64,000 nucleotides of DNA, taken from the NCBI RefSeq assembly GCF_024345535.1, contig NZ_JAGQBH010000002.1, forward strand, positions 62,001-126,000. The letters are read 5' to 3'. The translations under genes and the position numbers were made by a program. The notes under the pieces are model-generated. The model was not told the origin of the DNA. It ran no database searches and saw only the letters and a list, made by a program, of their open reading frames with translations. Shown here piece after piece: positions 7,932 through 17,580 of the stretch; position 1 is the stretch's first letter, and each line of letters opens with the position of its first letter. Origin of the DNA: Cyanobium sp. N.Huapi 1H5. Its GTDB lineage: Bacteria; Cyanobacteriota; Cyanobacteriia; PCC-6307; Cyanobiaceae.

Positions 7932-8898
7932 CATCGGACTGACCCACGTGGCCCTCCCGGTCACCGATCTGGAGCGCAGCCTGGATTTCTATGCCACCTA
8001 CACCGACCTGCGGGTGGTCCACCGGCGGGGAAGTGAGGCGGGCTCGCGTGTCGCCTGGATCGGCGACGGCACCCGGCCCTTCGTGGTGGTGTTGATCGAG
8101 ACACCGGCGGTGGCGGCCCCATTGCGGCCCCTCGGCCATCTCGGGGTGGGCTGCGCCACACCGCAACGGCTGCGGGAGCTTTGCGCACTGGCCCGGGCCC
8201 GGGGGGTGCTGGTGTCAGAGCCCAGGGACGACGGGCCGCCGGTGGGGCTCTGGGCCTTCCTGCGTGATCCCGATGGCCACACCCTTGAGCTCTCCTATGG
8301 CCAGGAGATCGGCCGGAGTCAAGGACTCGATCCACGCCTGCACTGGCTGGCTGAACCACCCCGCTGGGAGTGGGACGCCGCCGGCGGCGGCCTGCGGGTC
8401 TGGCCGGCCGGCCGCACCGACTTCTGGCAGCGCACCCACTACGGCTTCGAGGCCGACAACGGCCATGCCCTGCTCATGGAGGCGGCCGGTGATGTGGTGT
8501 TCACCACCCGGGTGACGGCCCATCCCCGCCATCGCTACGACCAGGCCGGGCTGCTGCTGCGGCTGTCGCCGGCCTGCTGGATCAAGACGTCGGTGGAGTT
8601 CGAACCGGAGGGCCCCAACAGGCTCGGCGCGGTGGTGACCAACGCCCAGGCCTCCGACTGGTCAACCCAGCCCCTGGATCGGGCGATCACGACGGTGTGG
8701 TTCCGGCTGCGTCGCGAGGGCCGTGATGTCATCGCCGACTCCAGCCTGGATGGGCAGCACTGGGAGCAGCTGCGGATGGCACGGCTGCACGAGCTCAGCG
8801 AGTCGGGGCCGGTGCAGATCGGTCTGTATGCCTGCAGCCCCACGGCGGCGGGTTTCATGGCGGAGTTCGATCAGTTCGGCTGCCGATCGAGAGCGTGA
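7924..8898 (+). CDS. VOC/glyoxalase domain fused to DUF1349 domain
   Basis: 324 residues. Residues 1-130 form a glyoxalase/bleomycin-resistance (VOC) module: LTHVALPVTDLERSLDFYATY with a metal-ligand histidine, and FLRDPDGHTLELSYGQ with a histidine and glutamate. Residues about 135-320 match DUF1349, a beta-sandwich of the concanavalin type: DFWQRTHYGF, HRYDQAGLLLRL and SLDGQHWEQLRMA. Both families occur alone; the fusion is unusual. The start overlaps the MFS stop by 8 bases, making this the fourth gene of the MarR run. A role in modifying or sequestering a compound that the transporters export is inferred. Its end overlaps the convergent DHFR-like gene by 28 bases. Confidence 0.8.
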   Translation: MVDIGLTHVALPVTDLERSLDFYATYTDLRVVHRRGSEAGSRVAWIGDGTRPFVVVLIETPAVAAPLRPLGHLGVGCATPQRLRELCALARARGVLVSEPRDDGPPVGLWAFLRDPDGHTLELSYGQEIGRSQGLDPRLHWLAEPPRWEWDAAGGGLRVWPAGRTDFWQRTHYGFEADNGHALLMEAAGDVVFTTRVTAHPRHRYDQAGLLLRLSPACWIKTSVEFEPEGPNRLGAVVTNAQASDWSTQPLDRAITTVWFRLRREGRDVIADSSLDGQHWEQLRMARLHELSESGPVQIGLYACSPTAAGFMAEFDQFGCRSRA

Positions 8899-9449
8899 GG
8901 GCGTGATGTCACCACCGCATAGTGATTCTGAACAAAACCAAAGGGATACACCTTTGAGGCGATGACGTTGAGCGTGATGTCCGCCTCAAGGTCGCCGAAC
9001 AGCCTGAGACCCGAACCAAGGAGCACGGGGATGACAGTCAGCGTCAACTCCGTGATCAGACCGGCTGCCAGGAACGACTGGATGACTTTGCCGCCATCCA
9101 CATACAGATGCTGGTGACCTGACGCCGAAGCACGGCGGACCACTTCAGCCGGGCTCTCTCGGCTCAGCTGAACAGTCTCCGGGAGTCCAGCTGGAAGTTG
9201 TTCGATGGAATGGCTCAGGACGTACACCGGCATGGCGCCGTAGGGCCACTCTGGAAACGTGAGCACCTTCTCGAAGGTTCCCCGTCCCATGACGAGGGCA
9301 TCTATTGTATGGAGGAACTGCGCATAGCCACAATCTTCGCCGGGCTGGACCGTTGCATTGGCTCGATCCAGCCAATCGATGGAGCCGTCCGTGCGGGCGA
9401 TGAAGCCATCCAGGCTGGTGGCGATGAACACGGAGCACCTGGTGCCCAT
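8871..9449 (-). CDS. Dihydrofolate reductase-family protein (RibD C-terminal type)
   Basis: 192 residues beginning with the family motif SVFIATSLDGFIA. DALVMGRGTFEKVLTFPEWPYG and HLYVDGGKVIQSFL match the YyaP/YwjB-like RibD_C group. These are cytoplasmic NADPH-binding reductases of unknown substrate, not the housekeeping DHFR. It converges with the VOC-DUF1349 gene and lies at the edge of a lower-GC patch, with no obvious functional partner. Acquired origin is inferred from composition. Confidence 0.85.
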   Translation of the reverse strand: MGTRCSVFIATSLDGFIARTDGSIDWLDRANATVQPGEDCGYAQFLHTIDALVMGRGTFEKVLTFPEWPYGAMPVYVLSHSIEQLPAGLPETVQLSRESPAEVVRRASASGHQHLYVDGGKVIQSFLAAGLITELTLTVIPVLLGSGLRLFGDLEADITLNVIASKVYPFGFVQNHYAVVTSRPHALDRQPN

Positions 9450-9508
9450 GGGGTCCTCGTGAAGCTGTCAGCCATGGTCTCATCCATGCACGCGGAGGAG
9501 CGATCGAT

Positions 9509-10117
9509 TCACGCAGCCCTTGCGATCGCGATGATGCCATAGCGCCCCTTGTCACGGCCAGTGGTGGGCGGGTTGATGAACTCGGCGTGTTCAATGCCGG
9601 CATCCAGCGTCTTCAAAATGTTGATGACGGCTGATGGTGTATGCGAGTCATAGAAAAATGTCTGTCCGAACATCGTGTCGGTGAATGGCGGGTGGTCTGA
9701 GCCGCCCACCGTCAGTATCAGCCTGGAAGCCTGTCGCAGGCTGCCCAGTACTCTGCGCAGAATCGGCTCGTGGTGTTCCCGTGGAATGTGGAACAGCGAG
9801 TCCCAGATGACGGCCCCATCGTAGATCTCGTCGGGTTCGAACGTTTCCATCTTTGCTTGCAGCCAGCGACCAGCAGGAAATCGCTCCTTTGCGAGGGCGA
9901 GCAGGTCTTCCGCTTGATCAACGCCGGTCACGGCGATGCCCTTCTGCAACAGGAACTCCGCCACGGGTCGGCCTGTGCCGCAGCCAAGGTCGAGCACTTT
10001 GGCCGGCTTGGGAAGATGCTGCGTGAGGCGCTCCAGGAAGGGAATTTCATAGGGGAGAAGGGTTGCTCGGGCGTTGTCCCAGTCTTTGGCGATGGCGTTG
10101 TAGCTCTGGCGATTCAT
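9509..10117 (-). CDS. Class I SAM-dependent methyltransferase
   Basis: 202 residues. SAM-binding motif I is VLDLGCGTGRPVAEFL, followed by the acidic loop GVDQAEDLLALAKERFP and motif IV-like GAVIWDSLFHIP. The fold is a Methyltransf_11/25-type small-molecule methyltransferase; substrate unknown. ATG 10117 (MNRQSYNAIAKDWD) is chosen as the natural family start; an in-frame ATG at 10147 adds ten residues. Base composition is lower in G+C than the flanks. Confidence 0.85.
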   Translation of the reverse strand: MNRQSYNAIAKDWDNARATLLPYEIPFLERLTQHLPKPAKVLDLGCGTGRPVAEFLLQKGIAVTGVDQAEDLLALAKERFPAGRWLQAKMETFEPDEIYDGAVIWDSLFHIPREHHEPILRRVLGSLRQASRLILTVGGSDHPPFTDTMFGQTFFYDSHTPSAVINILKTLDAGIEHAEFINPPTTGRDKGRYGIIAIARAA

Positions 10118-10599
10118 TGCAGAGTTGCCTGGTATGCAGGTTTCCATGCGGGAGATTTTCGCCTTTCCTCTACCTGACTATAGCGGATATGGGTATGGGT
10201 TCTTTCTCGGCTAACTGCTGATGACTTTACAGTTATTCCGGATTGGCAAATAATCGTAAGCTCAGCATTCACGAGTTCAGATATGTCTCCGGGTTTTGCG
10301 GTGCTCCCATTAAACCCGCTAGAGTCCATGCCTGATCGCAGAACAGCTTCGCCTGCAGATTCACCCTTGATGGCAGTAAAGTGGATTCGTCATGGATGAT
10401 CCGGATGATGACACTCGTCACGTCAACACAAATTGATCCACATAGGGATTGGCGCGACTGGTTTGATGGATAAGTGTGGTGAGATCAGCAAGCTGATGTC
10501 AAACGTCCCAGATCAGAAACGGGCAGGTTCATCTGGTGATTGACTGAATCCACAGCTCCCGACTTCTGTGCCTGAAAGTCAGCTGCCGCGACATAGTCT
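10118..10599. other. 482-base intergenic stretch without recognisable gene
   Basis: Clearly AT-richer than the rest of the window. Short ORFs on both strands look like chance. Two weak inverted repeats are present: TAACTG 10213-10218 with CAGTTA 10231-10236, and CGGGTTT 10290-10296 with AAACCCG 10312-10318. Neither is followed by a T-run. It probably holds the methyltransferase promoter and leftover transferred DNA. Confidence 0.4.
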
Positions 10600-11016
10600 T
10601 CAACTGAGGTTTTTGCTCTCAACGTGATGGGCGAATCTGTCCAGGATAGCTTGCCAACCCTGTCGTTGCTGCTCACCCGAATTTATTGATTCGGCATCGA
10701 AGCTCTCGCGAACAGTCACCGTCTCGTCGCCCTCAGCGAACTCCACTGCTACCAGTCGCTCGTCAGCTAAAGCGAATTCGATGAGATCGTAGGGGACTAC
10801 TTTCGTGAAGGTGCCCTCAAAATCAAAGCCTATGCTGCCGTCTTTGGCCTCCATGCGGTAAGAGAACTTTCCGCCGTGGCTCAGGTCGATCTCTGCGCTT
10901 GGGCAATGCCAGTCCTCCGAAGCCGCGTTCCACTGCTGAATGTCAGAGGGTGATGTCCATGCTTTCCAAACTTGTTCGATTGGAGCGGCAACTTTGACTT
11001 CAATCGTGATTCGCAT
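10600..11016 (-). CDS. SRPBCC/AHSA1-like domain protein
   Basis: 138 residues. The sequence opens with ITIEVKVAAPIEQVWKAWTSP and has GGKFSYRMEAKDGSIGFDFEGTF, the standard START/Bet-v-1-like AHSA1 pattern of a hydrophobic ligand-binding cup. The C-terminal helix includes GWQAILDRFAHHVE. The family is cytoplasmic, with roles in ligand binding or resistance; no specific function can be given. It is the last gene of the lower-GC patch, and the subtilisin fusion downstream on the same strand returns to high G+C. Confidence 0.85.
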   Translation of the reverse strand: MRITIEVKVAAPIEQVWKAWTSPSDIQQWNAASEDWHCPSAEIDLSHGGKFSYRMEAKDGSIGFDFEGTFTKVVPYDLIEFALADERLVAVEFAEGDETVTVRESFDAESINSGEQQRQGWQAILDRFAHHVESKNLS

Positions 11017-11147
11017 GATTCTCCTTGGTTGTGACGTGGATCTTGATTGTTCGTGTTTCCGTGAACCACCCCAGGCGGTTGATCCTCAAACGCTGAGAGC
11101 CCCTCCAGTGCCATGCCTGGGTATTCGCCACGGTGTAACTTAGCCCT

Positions 11148-11167
11148 GGTTCACCGACCCGTGAACC
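11148..11167 (-). terminator. Hairpin directly downstream of the subtilisin fusion gene
   Basis: GGTTCAC 11148-11154 and GTGAACC 11161-11167 form a perfect 7-base stem with a 6-base loop, one base beyond the stop codon. There is no T-run on the minus strand side, so intrinsic termination is uncertain; it may instead stabilise the 3' end. Confidence 0.35.
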
Positions 11168-11168
11168 T

Positions 11169-13520
11169 TTATGTTTCCAGCAACATCTTCGAGAGATTCG
11201 GCAGGCCCGCCCCCTGGTGGTAGCGGTCCCGTTGCAGGTCGGTGCAGTGCTCCAGCAGGATCCGCTTCACCCGGTCGGGATAGCCGATGAATTCGGTGCG
11301 CACTGAGAGGAAGGCGGCCAGCAGCCCCGAGATGTGAGGCGCCGCCATGCTGGTGCCGGAAAGGGGCACGTAGAGCTCATCGAGGCCCTTGCCCTTGTCG
11401 CGGCTGGGGGTGCGTTTGGGGTCGCTGCTGCTGCGGCAGGACAGGATCTTTTCTCCCGGGCCCACCACGTCGGGCTTGAGTCGGCCATCGGCGGTGGGGC
11501 CCCGCGAGGAGAAGTAGGAGGTGCCGTACCGGTGTGGCAGGGTCGGGTGCACCGAGCCCACGGCGATCGCCTCCTCCAGGTTGGCCGGATCGCCGATCGA
11601 CAGATCGAACGAGCGGGTGGCGCTGAAGCCGTCCACCACGATGTCGCCGCTGCCCTCGTTGCCCGCCGCCAGCACCACCAGCACCCCCTGGCGCACCAGC
11701 CGCAGCAGGGAGGCGCACAGGGGTGAATCGCCGCAGCCGAAGCTGGCCGGATCGAACGGTCCCCCCAGGCTCAGGTTCACCCCCTGGATCGCCAGGCGCC
11801 GTCCCTCCTGGTTCTGCTTCCAGATGTGGTCGATCGCCTTGATGATCCAGGCGTCGTAGCCACCGCCGTTGTCGGCCAGCACCTTGTAGCTGACGATCCT
11901 GGCCCGGGGGGCCATCGCCAGCAGGTCGGGGCCGCCTTCGCCGCCCACCGACAGCAGTCCGCCGGCGATGATCCCCGCCACATGGGTGCCGTGGCCGTTG
12001 GCATCGTTGCCGCTGCCCTTCTGCACCGGCCCCCGCGCGGTGCAGTCCCACTCCGCAGCGATCGTTCCGTCCGGGGCGAAGGTCGGGTTGTGGAAGTGGG
12101 GGTGCTGCCGGTCGATGCCGGTGTCCAGCACGGCCCAGGTGATGTCCTGGCCGCAGGCGTTGTAGCCCAGCTGGGCGGTGCGGGCCTGCACCGTGTGGAT
12201 CGAATCGTGCATCAGCGCCTTCTTGCGGCTGTTGCTGAACATCCGGTACACCGCCGGTGAACTGGCGCCGTACTGGCGGCTCATCGCCCCCGCCAGCGTC
12301 TCCACTTCGGCGCGGGTCAGGTTCACCGCCACGTAGCGATCAAGCTGGTCCTCCAGGTACACCGTCTCGGCGGTGATCGGACCCTGCAGCACATGCGCCC
12401 GGATCCACTCCAGCACCGCTTCCCGCGCCTTCTGCAGCGAATCGCCCCCCTCGCCTGCCCCCGCGGCGCGATCCGCCAGCTCGATCAGCACCGGCACCCG
12501 GGCGGTGGCCTCCACATCCAGCGCATCGGCCAGGCTGCGGGCCACCGTCATCGGGCTCACCGGCTGGAAGCGGGAGCGGTCCAGCGCCGTCATCACCGTT
12601 TCCTGGGTCGACTGGCGCGACAGATAGCGGCTGGCGGAATGGGCCTTGCTGGGTGGCCACACCACCCCCACCACCCGTTCATCGATGATCTTCGGCTTGC
12701 CGGCGGCGCTGTATTCATCCGCCAGGCTCTGGTCGAGGCAGACGATGTCGCCGTCCTGGGCAATGTTCACCCAGCGCTTCACACCGGCCGGGATCGGCAG
12801 CGTCTTGCCGTGCCATTTCTGCAGCACGTCGGTCACCTGGGGCAGCCCCAGCGGTGAGCCGATCGTCACGTACAGATCCACCTCCACCGCAGCGCCCAGC
12901 TCCATCAGCGCCTGGTAGGTGACCATGCTCCCCTGGCTGTGGCCGACCACCACGAAGGGACCCCCGCCGGTGCTGATCCGGTCCTTCACCGTCTGCACCA
13001 TCCGTTCCCGCTTCGTCCTGTTGAACAGGAAATCGTTCACATCGGCCATGAACGCCTTGGTGAACATCGCCGTCACCGGGCTCCACAGCCCCTTCGCCTC
13101 CACCGAGAGCGTCGCCGGCCCTCCCATCGGTGCCCCCCGGTGGGCCGCCGTCTGGGCGGCCGCGTCCAGCTGCGCCGTCAGCGCGTCCACGAACGCCTGC
13201 GACGCTTCCGGCGAATCGCTGTCCTGGATCGAGGCGGCCAGCAGCCCCTCCGCCTCCGGCTGCAGCGTCGCCCGGTCGTCACCGATCGCCCGGGTGGAGA
13301 ACCCCGCCGTCTCCGGGTAGCGCTCCCGGTCGACCCAGTAGGCCATGCGGGTGCGCTCCCCCTGGTCGGCGCCGAACAAGGCCCGGTCCCACTCCGAGCG
13401 CAGCACCCCTTCAGGGGGCATGTTGGAAATCCCGTGGCAGTAGATCACCGTGCGGGCCTGTCCCCGCATGGTCGGGGTGCTGGCGCTGCCGGTGGCGGCG
13501 GCTTTCTTCGGGGCGGTCAT
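11169..13520 (-). CDS. Alpha/beta hydrolase - subtilisin (S8) fusion protein
   Basis: 783 residues from ATG 13520; a TTG at 13532 would add four. The N-terminal part has a lipase/esterase-like alpha/beta hydrolase pattern: oxyanion segment CHG near 28-30, nucleophile elbow GHSQGS with Ser195, then a candidate acid in QDGDIV and a histidine in KAHSASRYL. The C-terminal part is a subtilase with catalytic Asp466 (LDTGID), His510 (HGTHVAG), the AAGNEG oxyanion asparagine and Ser724 (GTSMAAP). Both catalytic sets look intact. No signal peptide or membrane helix is visible, so it should be cytoplasmic. No partner gene is adjacent. The pairing of the two hydrolases in one chain is uncommon and its substrate is unknown. 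Confidence 0.88.
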   Translation of the reverse strand: MTAPKKAAATGSASTPTMRGQARTVIYCHGISNMPPEGVLRSEWDRALFGADQGERTRMAYWVDRERYPETAGFSTRAIGDDRATLQPEAEGLLAASIQDSDSPEASQAFVDALTAQLDAAAQTAAHRGAPMGGPATLSVEAKGLWSPVTAMFTKAFMADVNDFLFNRTKRERMVQTVKDRISTGGGPFVVVGHSQGSMVTYQALMELGAAVEVDLYVTIGSPLGLPQVTDVLQKWHGKTLPIPAGVKRWVNIAQDGDIVCLDQSLADEYSAAGKPKIIDERVVGVVWPPSKAHSASRYLSRQSTQETVMTALDRSRFQPVSPMTVARSLADALDVEATARVPVLIELADRAAGAGEGGDSLQKAREAVLEWIRAHVLQGPITAETVYLEDQLDRYVAVNLTRAEVETLAGAMSRQYGASSPAVYRMFSNSRKKALMHDSIHTVQARTAQLGYNACGQDITWAVLDTGIDRQHPHFHNPTFAPDGTIAAEWDCTARGPVQKGSGNDANGHGTHVAGIIAGGLLSVGGEGGPDLLAMAPRARIVSYKVLADNGGGYDAWIIKAIDHIWKQNQEGRRLAIQGVNLSLGGPFDPASFGCGDSPLCASLLRLVRQGVLVVLAAGNEGSGDIVVDGFSATRSFDLSIGDPANLEEAIAVGSVHPTLPHRYGTSYFSSRGPTADGRLKPDVVGPGEKILSCRSSSDPKRTPSRDKGKGLDELYVPLSGTSMAAPHISGLLAAFLSVRTEFIGYPDRVKRILLEHCTDLQRDRYHQGAGLPNLSKMLLET

Positions 13521-13622
13521 GGGGGCGCACAAGAAGGGAACCCACCCCCGACCTAGCCAGCCCGGCCGCCGGCGTACAACGGCCCGCCGCCGCTGTCATC
13601 GTTCTTGAGGCCGCCCCCGCCC

Positions 13623-14348
13623 ATGACCCTGCTGCTGTCCGTTCTGGCCCTGGTGCTGCTGCTGGATGTGGTGGTGCTGGTGGTGCTGCTGCCCTCGCTG
13701 CTGATCCGCCTGCTGCTGGTGCCGCTGTTCCCCGAGGTGGTGTGGTGCGGCCGGGGCCGGCAGAAGCGGCTGGCCCTCACCATCGACGACGGCCCCAGTG
13801 GCCCCGGATCGGAGGCCCTGCTGGCCCTGCTACGGGAGCTCGAAGTGCCGGCCACCTTCTTCCTGATCGGCACCCACCTCGAGCGCGACCACCGCTTCGC
13901 CCGCCGCGCCCTGCAGCAGGGCCACGACCTCGGCAACCACCTCTGGCGCGACGAGCCCTCCGTTTCCCTGCCGCCGCCGCTGTTCCAGCAGCAGCTGGCC
14001 GACACCGAGCGGGCCATCGCCCGGGCCGCCGCCCCCGCCACCCTGCGCTGGCGCTGGTTCCGGCCCGGTGGCGGCCGCTTCCGCCGGCCCATGCTCGACG
14101 CCCTCGCGGCCCGGCGCTACCGCCTGGTGCTGGGTTCGATCTTCCCCTGGGACACCCTGCGGCCACCCCTCTGGTTCCTGCGCCTGTTCGTGCGCCTCAA
14201 TGCCCACCCCGGCGGGATCCTGGTGCTGCACGACACCCCGGCCCTCAATGGCCGCACCCTGGACACCCTGCGCCGCCTCGTTCCCGAGCTGCGGCGCCGC
14301 GGCTACCGCTTCGTGCCCCTCGACGAGCTGCTCGATCCGGCCGCCTGA
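13623..14348 (+). CDS. Membrane-anchored polysaccharide deacetylase-family protein (NodB fold)
   Basis: 241 residues. An N-terminal hydrophobic anchor of about 35 residues precedes the NodB domain. Motif 1 is LTIDDGPSG with the metal and base aspartates; motif 2 reads GNHLWRD, where the usual HxxxH has an aspartate in place of the second histidine; motif 3 is FRPGGGRF; the C-terminal histidine motif is ILVLHD. Members remove acetyl groups from peptidoglycan or exopolysaccharide at the cell surface. The altered motif 2 leaves activity uncertain. ATG 13623 is used. Confidence 0.85.
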   Translation: MTLLLSVLALVLLLDVVVLVVLLPSLLIRLLLVPLFPEVVWCGRGRQKRLALTIDDGPSGPGSEALLALLRELEVPATFFLIGTHLERDHRFARRALQQGHDLGNHLWRDEPSVSLPPPLFQQQLADTERAIARAAAPATLRWRWFRPGGGRFRRPMLDALAARRYRLVLGSIFPWDTLRPPLWFLRLFVRLNAHPGGILVLHDTPALNGRTLDTLRRLVPELRRRGYRFVPLDELLDPAA

Positions 14349-14405
14349 TCCGGCGCCCGGCGGTGGGTGTGGGGCCTACGATCCGGGCCGTCCGCCCCCT
14401 GGGGA

Positions 14406-15434
14406 ATGCGCTTCAGCAGCCTGCTCACCCGGATCGGCGCCGTGCAGGACGGCAGCCCGCGGCACCTGGCGGAGGATCCGGAGATCACGGGCGCCGAAGC
14501 GCTGGATCGCGCCGGCCCCGGCCAGCTGGCCTTCCTCGAGCCCGGCAACGCCCTGGCGGCCGCCCTCTCCGCCAGCGGTGCCGCCGCCCTGCTGCTGCCC
14601 CTCGACGAAGAAATCCAGCAGCTGGCCACTGATCGTGGCCTGGCCTGGGTGGCCCTCAAGGATCCGCGCCTTGGCTTCGCCCAGGCCCTCGGGGCCCTGC
14701 ATCCCCCCACCCCGAAGCCCCCGGGGATCCACCCCAGTGCCGTCATCGACCCCAGCGCGGCTGTGGCCGCTGATGTCCATGTGGGCGCCCATGGGGTGAT
14801 CGGTGCCGGCAGCGTCGTGGCCGCAGGCTGCGTGCTCCATCCCGGCGTCGTTTTGTATGAAGACGTGCAGCTCGCTGAGGGCTGCGAGATCCACGCCAAC
14901 GCCGTGCTCCACCCCGGCAGCCGCCTCGGGGCGGGGTGCGTGGTCCAGTCCCAGGCGGTGATCGGCGCCGAAGGCTTCGGCTTCGTGCCCACGGCCACCG
15001 GTTGGGTGAAGATGCCCCAGACCGGCCGGGTGGTGCTCGAGAACGGCGTCGAGGTGGGCTGCGGCTCCACCATCGACCGACCCTCCGTCGGCGAGACCCG
15101 CATCGGTGCCGGCACCAAGATCGACAACCTCGTCCATGTCGGCCATGGCGTCGTCACGGGGAAAGGCTGTGCCCTGGCCGCCCAGGTGGGCATCGCCGGC
15201 GGCGCCGTGCTCGGCAACGGCGTGATCCTCGCCGGCCAGGTGGGTGTGGCCAACCGGGCCGTGATCGGCGACCGGGCCATCGCCTCCTCCAAGTCCGGCA
15301 TCCACGGCGAGATCGCCGCCGGCGAGGTGGTCAGCGGCTACCCCGCCATCCCCAACCGGCTCTGGCTGCGCTGCTCCGCCGTCTTCAACAAGCTGCCCGA
15401 GATGGCCCGCACCCTGCGGCAGCTGCAGAAGTAG
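14406..15434 (+). CDS. lpxD: UDP-3-O-(3-hydroxymyristoyl)glucosamine N-acyltransferase
   Basis: 342 residues. The N-terminal uridine-binding domain ([13 protein letters not shown]) is followed from about residue 100 by the left-handed beta-helix of hexapeptide repeats ([13 protein letters not shown] onward). HVGHGV holds the catalytic histidine, and a C-terminal helical extension ends the chain. It adds the N-linked acyl chain in lipid A synthesis at the inner membrane's cytoplasmic face. Followed 29 bases later by leuB, as I recall from other picocyanobacteria. A TACGAT at 14377-14382 could be a -10 element. Confidence 0.97.
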   Translation: MRFSSLLTRIGAVQDGSPRHLAEDPEITGAEALDRAGPGQLAFLEPGNALAAALSASGAAALLLPLDEEIQQLATDRGLAWVALKDPRLGFAQALGALHPPTPKPPGIHPSAVIDPSAAVAADVHVGAHGVIGAGSVVAAGCVLHPGVVLYEDVQLAEGCEIHANAVLHPGSRLGAGCVVQSQAVIGAEGFGFVPTATGWVKMPQTGRVVLENGVEVGCGSTIDRPSVGETRIGAGTKIDNLVHVGHGVVTGKGCALAAQVGIAGGAVLGNGVILAGQVGVANRAVIGDRAIASSKSGIHGEIAAGEVVSGYPAIPNRLWLRCSAVFNKLPEMARTLRQLQK

Positions 15435-15463
15435 CCTCGCCTGCTGAGCGGCCCCCCCTCGCG

Positions 15464-16546
<1,083 letters not shown>

Positions 16547-16625
16547 ACCCCTCCTCCGGTGAAGGCCGCGGGGGGCGCGGACCGGCGACCTGCCAAACTC
16601 ACAGCCTCTCAACCCCCCTGCGTCG

Positions 16626-17528
16626 ATGTCGAAGCGTCACCCGGTCGTGGCTGTCACCGGTTCCTCGGGAGCGGGAACCAGCACCGTCAAACGGGCCTTC
16701 GAGCACATCTTCTCCCGCGAGGGCATCATCCCGGCGGTGGTGGAAGGCGACAGCTTCCACCGCTTCGAGCGGGGCCCGATGAAGCAGGCGATGGCCGAGG
16801 CCCAGGCCCGCGGCGAGAACTTCTCCCACTTCGGCCCCGAGGCCAACATCTTCGACAAGCTCGAGGAGCTGTTCCGCACCTACAGCGAGACCGGCAGCGG
16901 CAACCGCCGCTACTACCTCCACTCGGTGGAGGAGGCGGCCGAGCACAACGCCCGACTCGGCACCAGCCTGGAGCCGGGCCAGTTCACCCCCTGGGAGCCC
17001 ATCCCCACCGCCACCGACCTGCTCTTCTATGAAGGCCTCCACGGCGGCGTGGTGGGCGACGGCTATGACGTGGCGGCCCTGGTGGATCTGCTCATCGGCG
17101 TGGTGCCGATCGCCAACCTGGAGTGGATCCAGAAGATCTCCCGTGACAACGCCGAGCGCGGCTACTCGGCCGAGGCGATCGTGGACACGATCCTGCGCCG
17201 CATGCCCGACTACATCAACCACATCTGCCCCCAGTTCAGCCGCACCGACATCAACTTCCAGCGGGTGCCCACGGTGGACACCTCCAACCCGTTCATCTGC
17301 CGCAACATCCCAAGCCCGGACGAGAGCTTCGTCATCATCCACTTCCGCAAGGGGGCCCGTGAGAAGTGGGGCATCGACTTCTCCTACCTGCTGCGCATGA
17401 TCCACGATTCCTTCATGTCCAGCCCCACCAGCATCGTGGTGAACGGCGGCAAGATGGGCTTCGCCATGGAGATCATCCTCACCCCGATCATCCACAAGAT
17501 GATCGAGGAGAAGAAGCAACTGAGCTGA
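16626..17528 (+). CDS. prk: Phosphoribulokinase, class I (proteobacterial CbbP type)
   Basis: 300 residues beginning MSKRHPVVAVTGSSGAGTST, where the GSSGAGTST phosphate loop at about 12-20 is that of class I bacterial PRKs. DSFHRF, LLFYEGLHGG, WIQKISRDNAERGYS and DYINHICPQFSRTDINFQRV continue the class I pattern. The plant/cyanobacterial class II enzyme starts with a GDSGCGKST loop and has paired regulatory cysteines, neither seen here. It makes ribulose-1,5-bisphosphate for Rubisco using ATP. Location next to leuB and close to fba fits carbon fixation. A hairpin follows directly after the stop codon. Confidence 0.95.
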   Translation: MSKRHPVVAVTGSSGAGTSTVKRAFEHIFSREGIIPAVVEGDSFHRFERGPMKQAMAEAQARGENFSHFGPEANIFDKLEELFRTYSETGSGNRRYYLHSVEEAAEHNARLGTSLEPGQFTPWEPIPTATDLLFYEGLHGGVVGDGYDVAALVDLLIGVVPIANLEWIQKISRDNAERGYSAEAIVDTILRRMPDYINHICPQFSRTDINFQRVPTVDTSNPFICRNIPSPDESFVIIHFRKGAREKWGIDFSYLLRMIHDSFMSSPTSIVVNGGKMGFAMEIILTPIIHKMIEEKKQLS

Positions 17529-17552
17529 AGATCGAGCTCTCGATCTTCCTTT
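17527..17552 (+). terminator. Hairpin at the prk stop codon, possible terminator
   Basis: GAAGATCGAG 17527-17536 pairs with CTCGATCTTC 17539-17548, then CTTT. The T-run is short, so termination may be partial. A competing hairpin (CCTTTCGG 17548-17555 with CCGAAAGG 17568-17575) shares a base with it and would mask the AAAGGA just ahead of the next gene's GTG start. Confidence 0.45.
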
Positions 17553-17580
17553 CGGCCCTAAGATCCCCCGAAAGGAATCG

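Noticed and set aside
10118-11168. Integron cassette or attC-like sites in the AT-rich spacers
   Set aside because: Inverted repeats are short and lack paired RYYYAAC/GTTRRRY cores; no integrase in the window.
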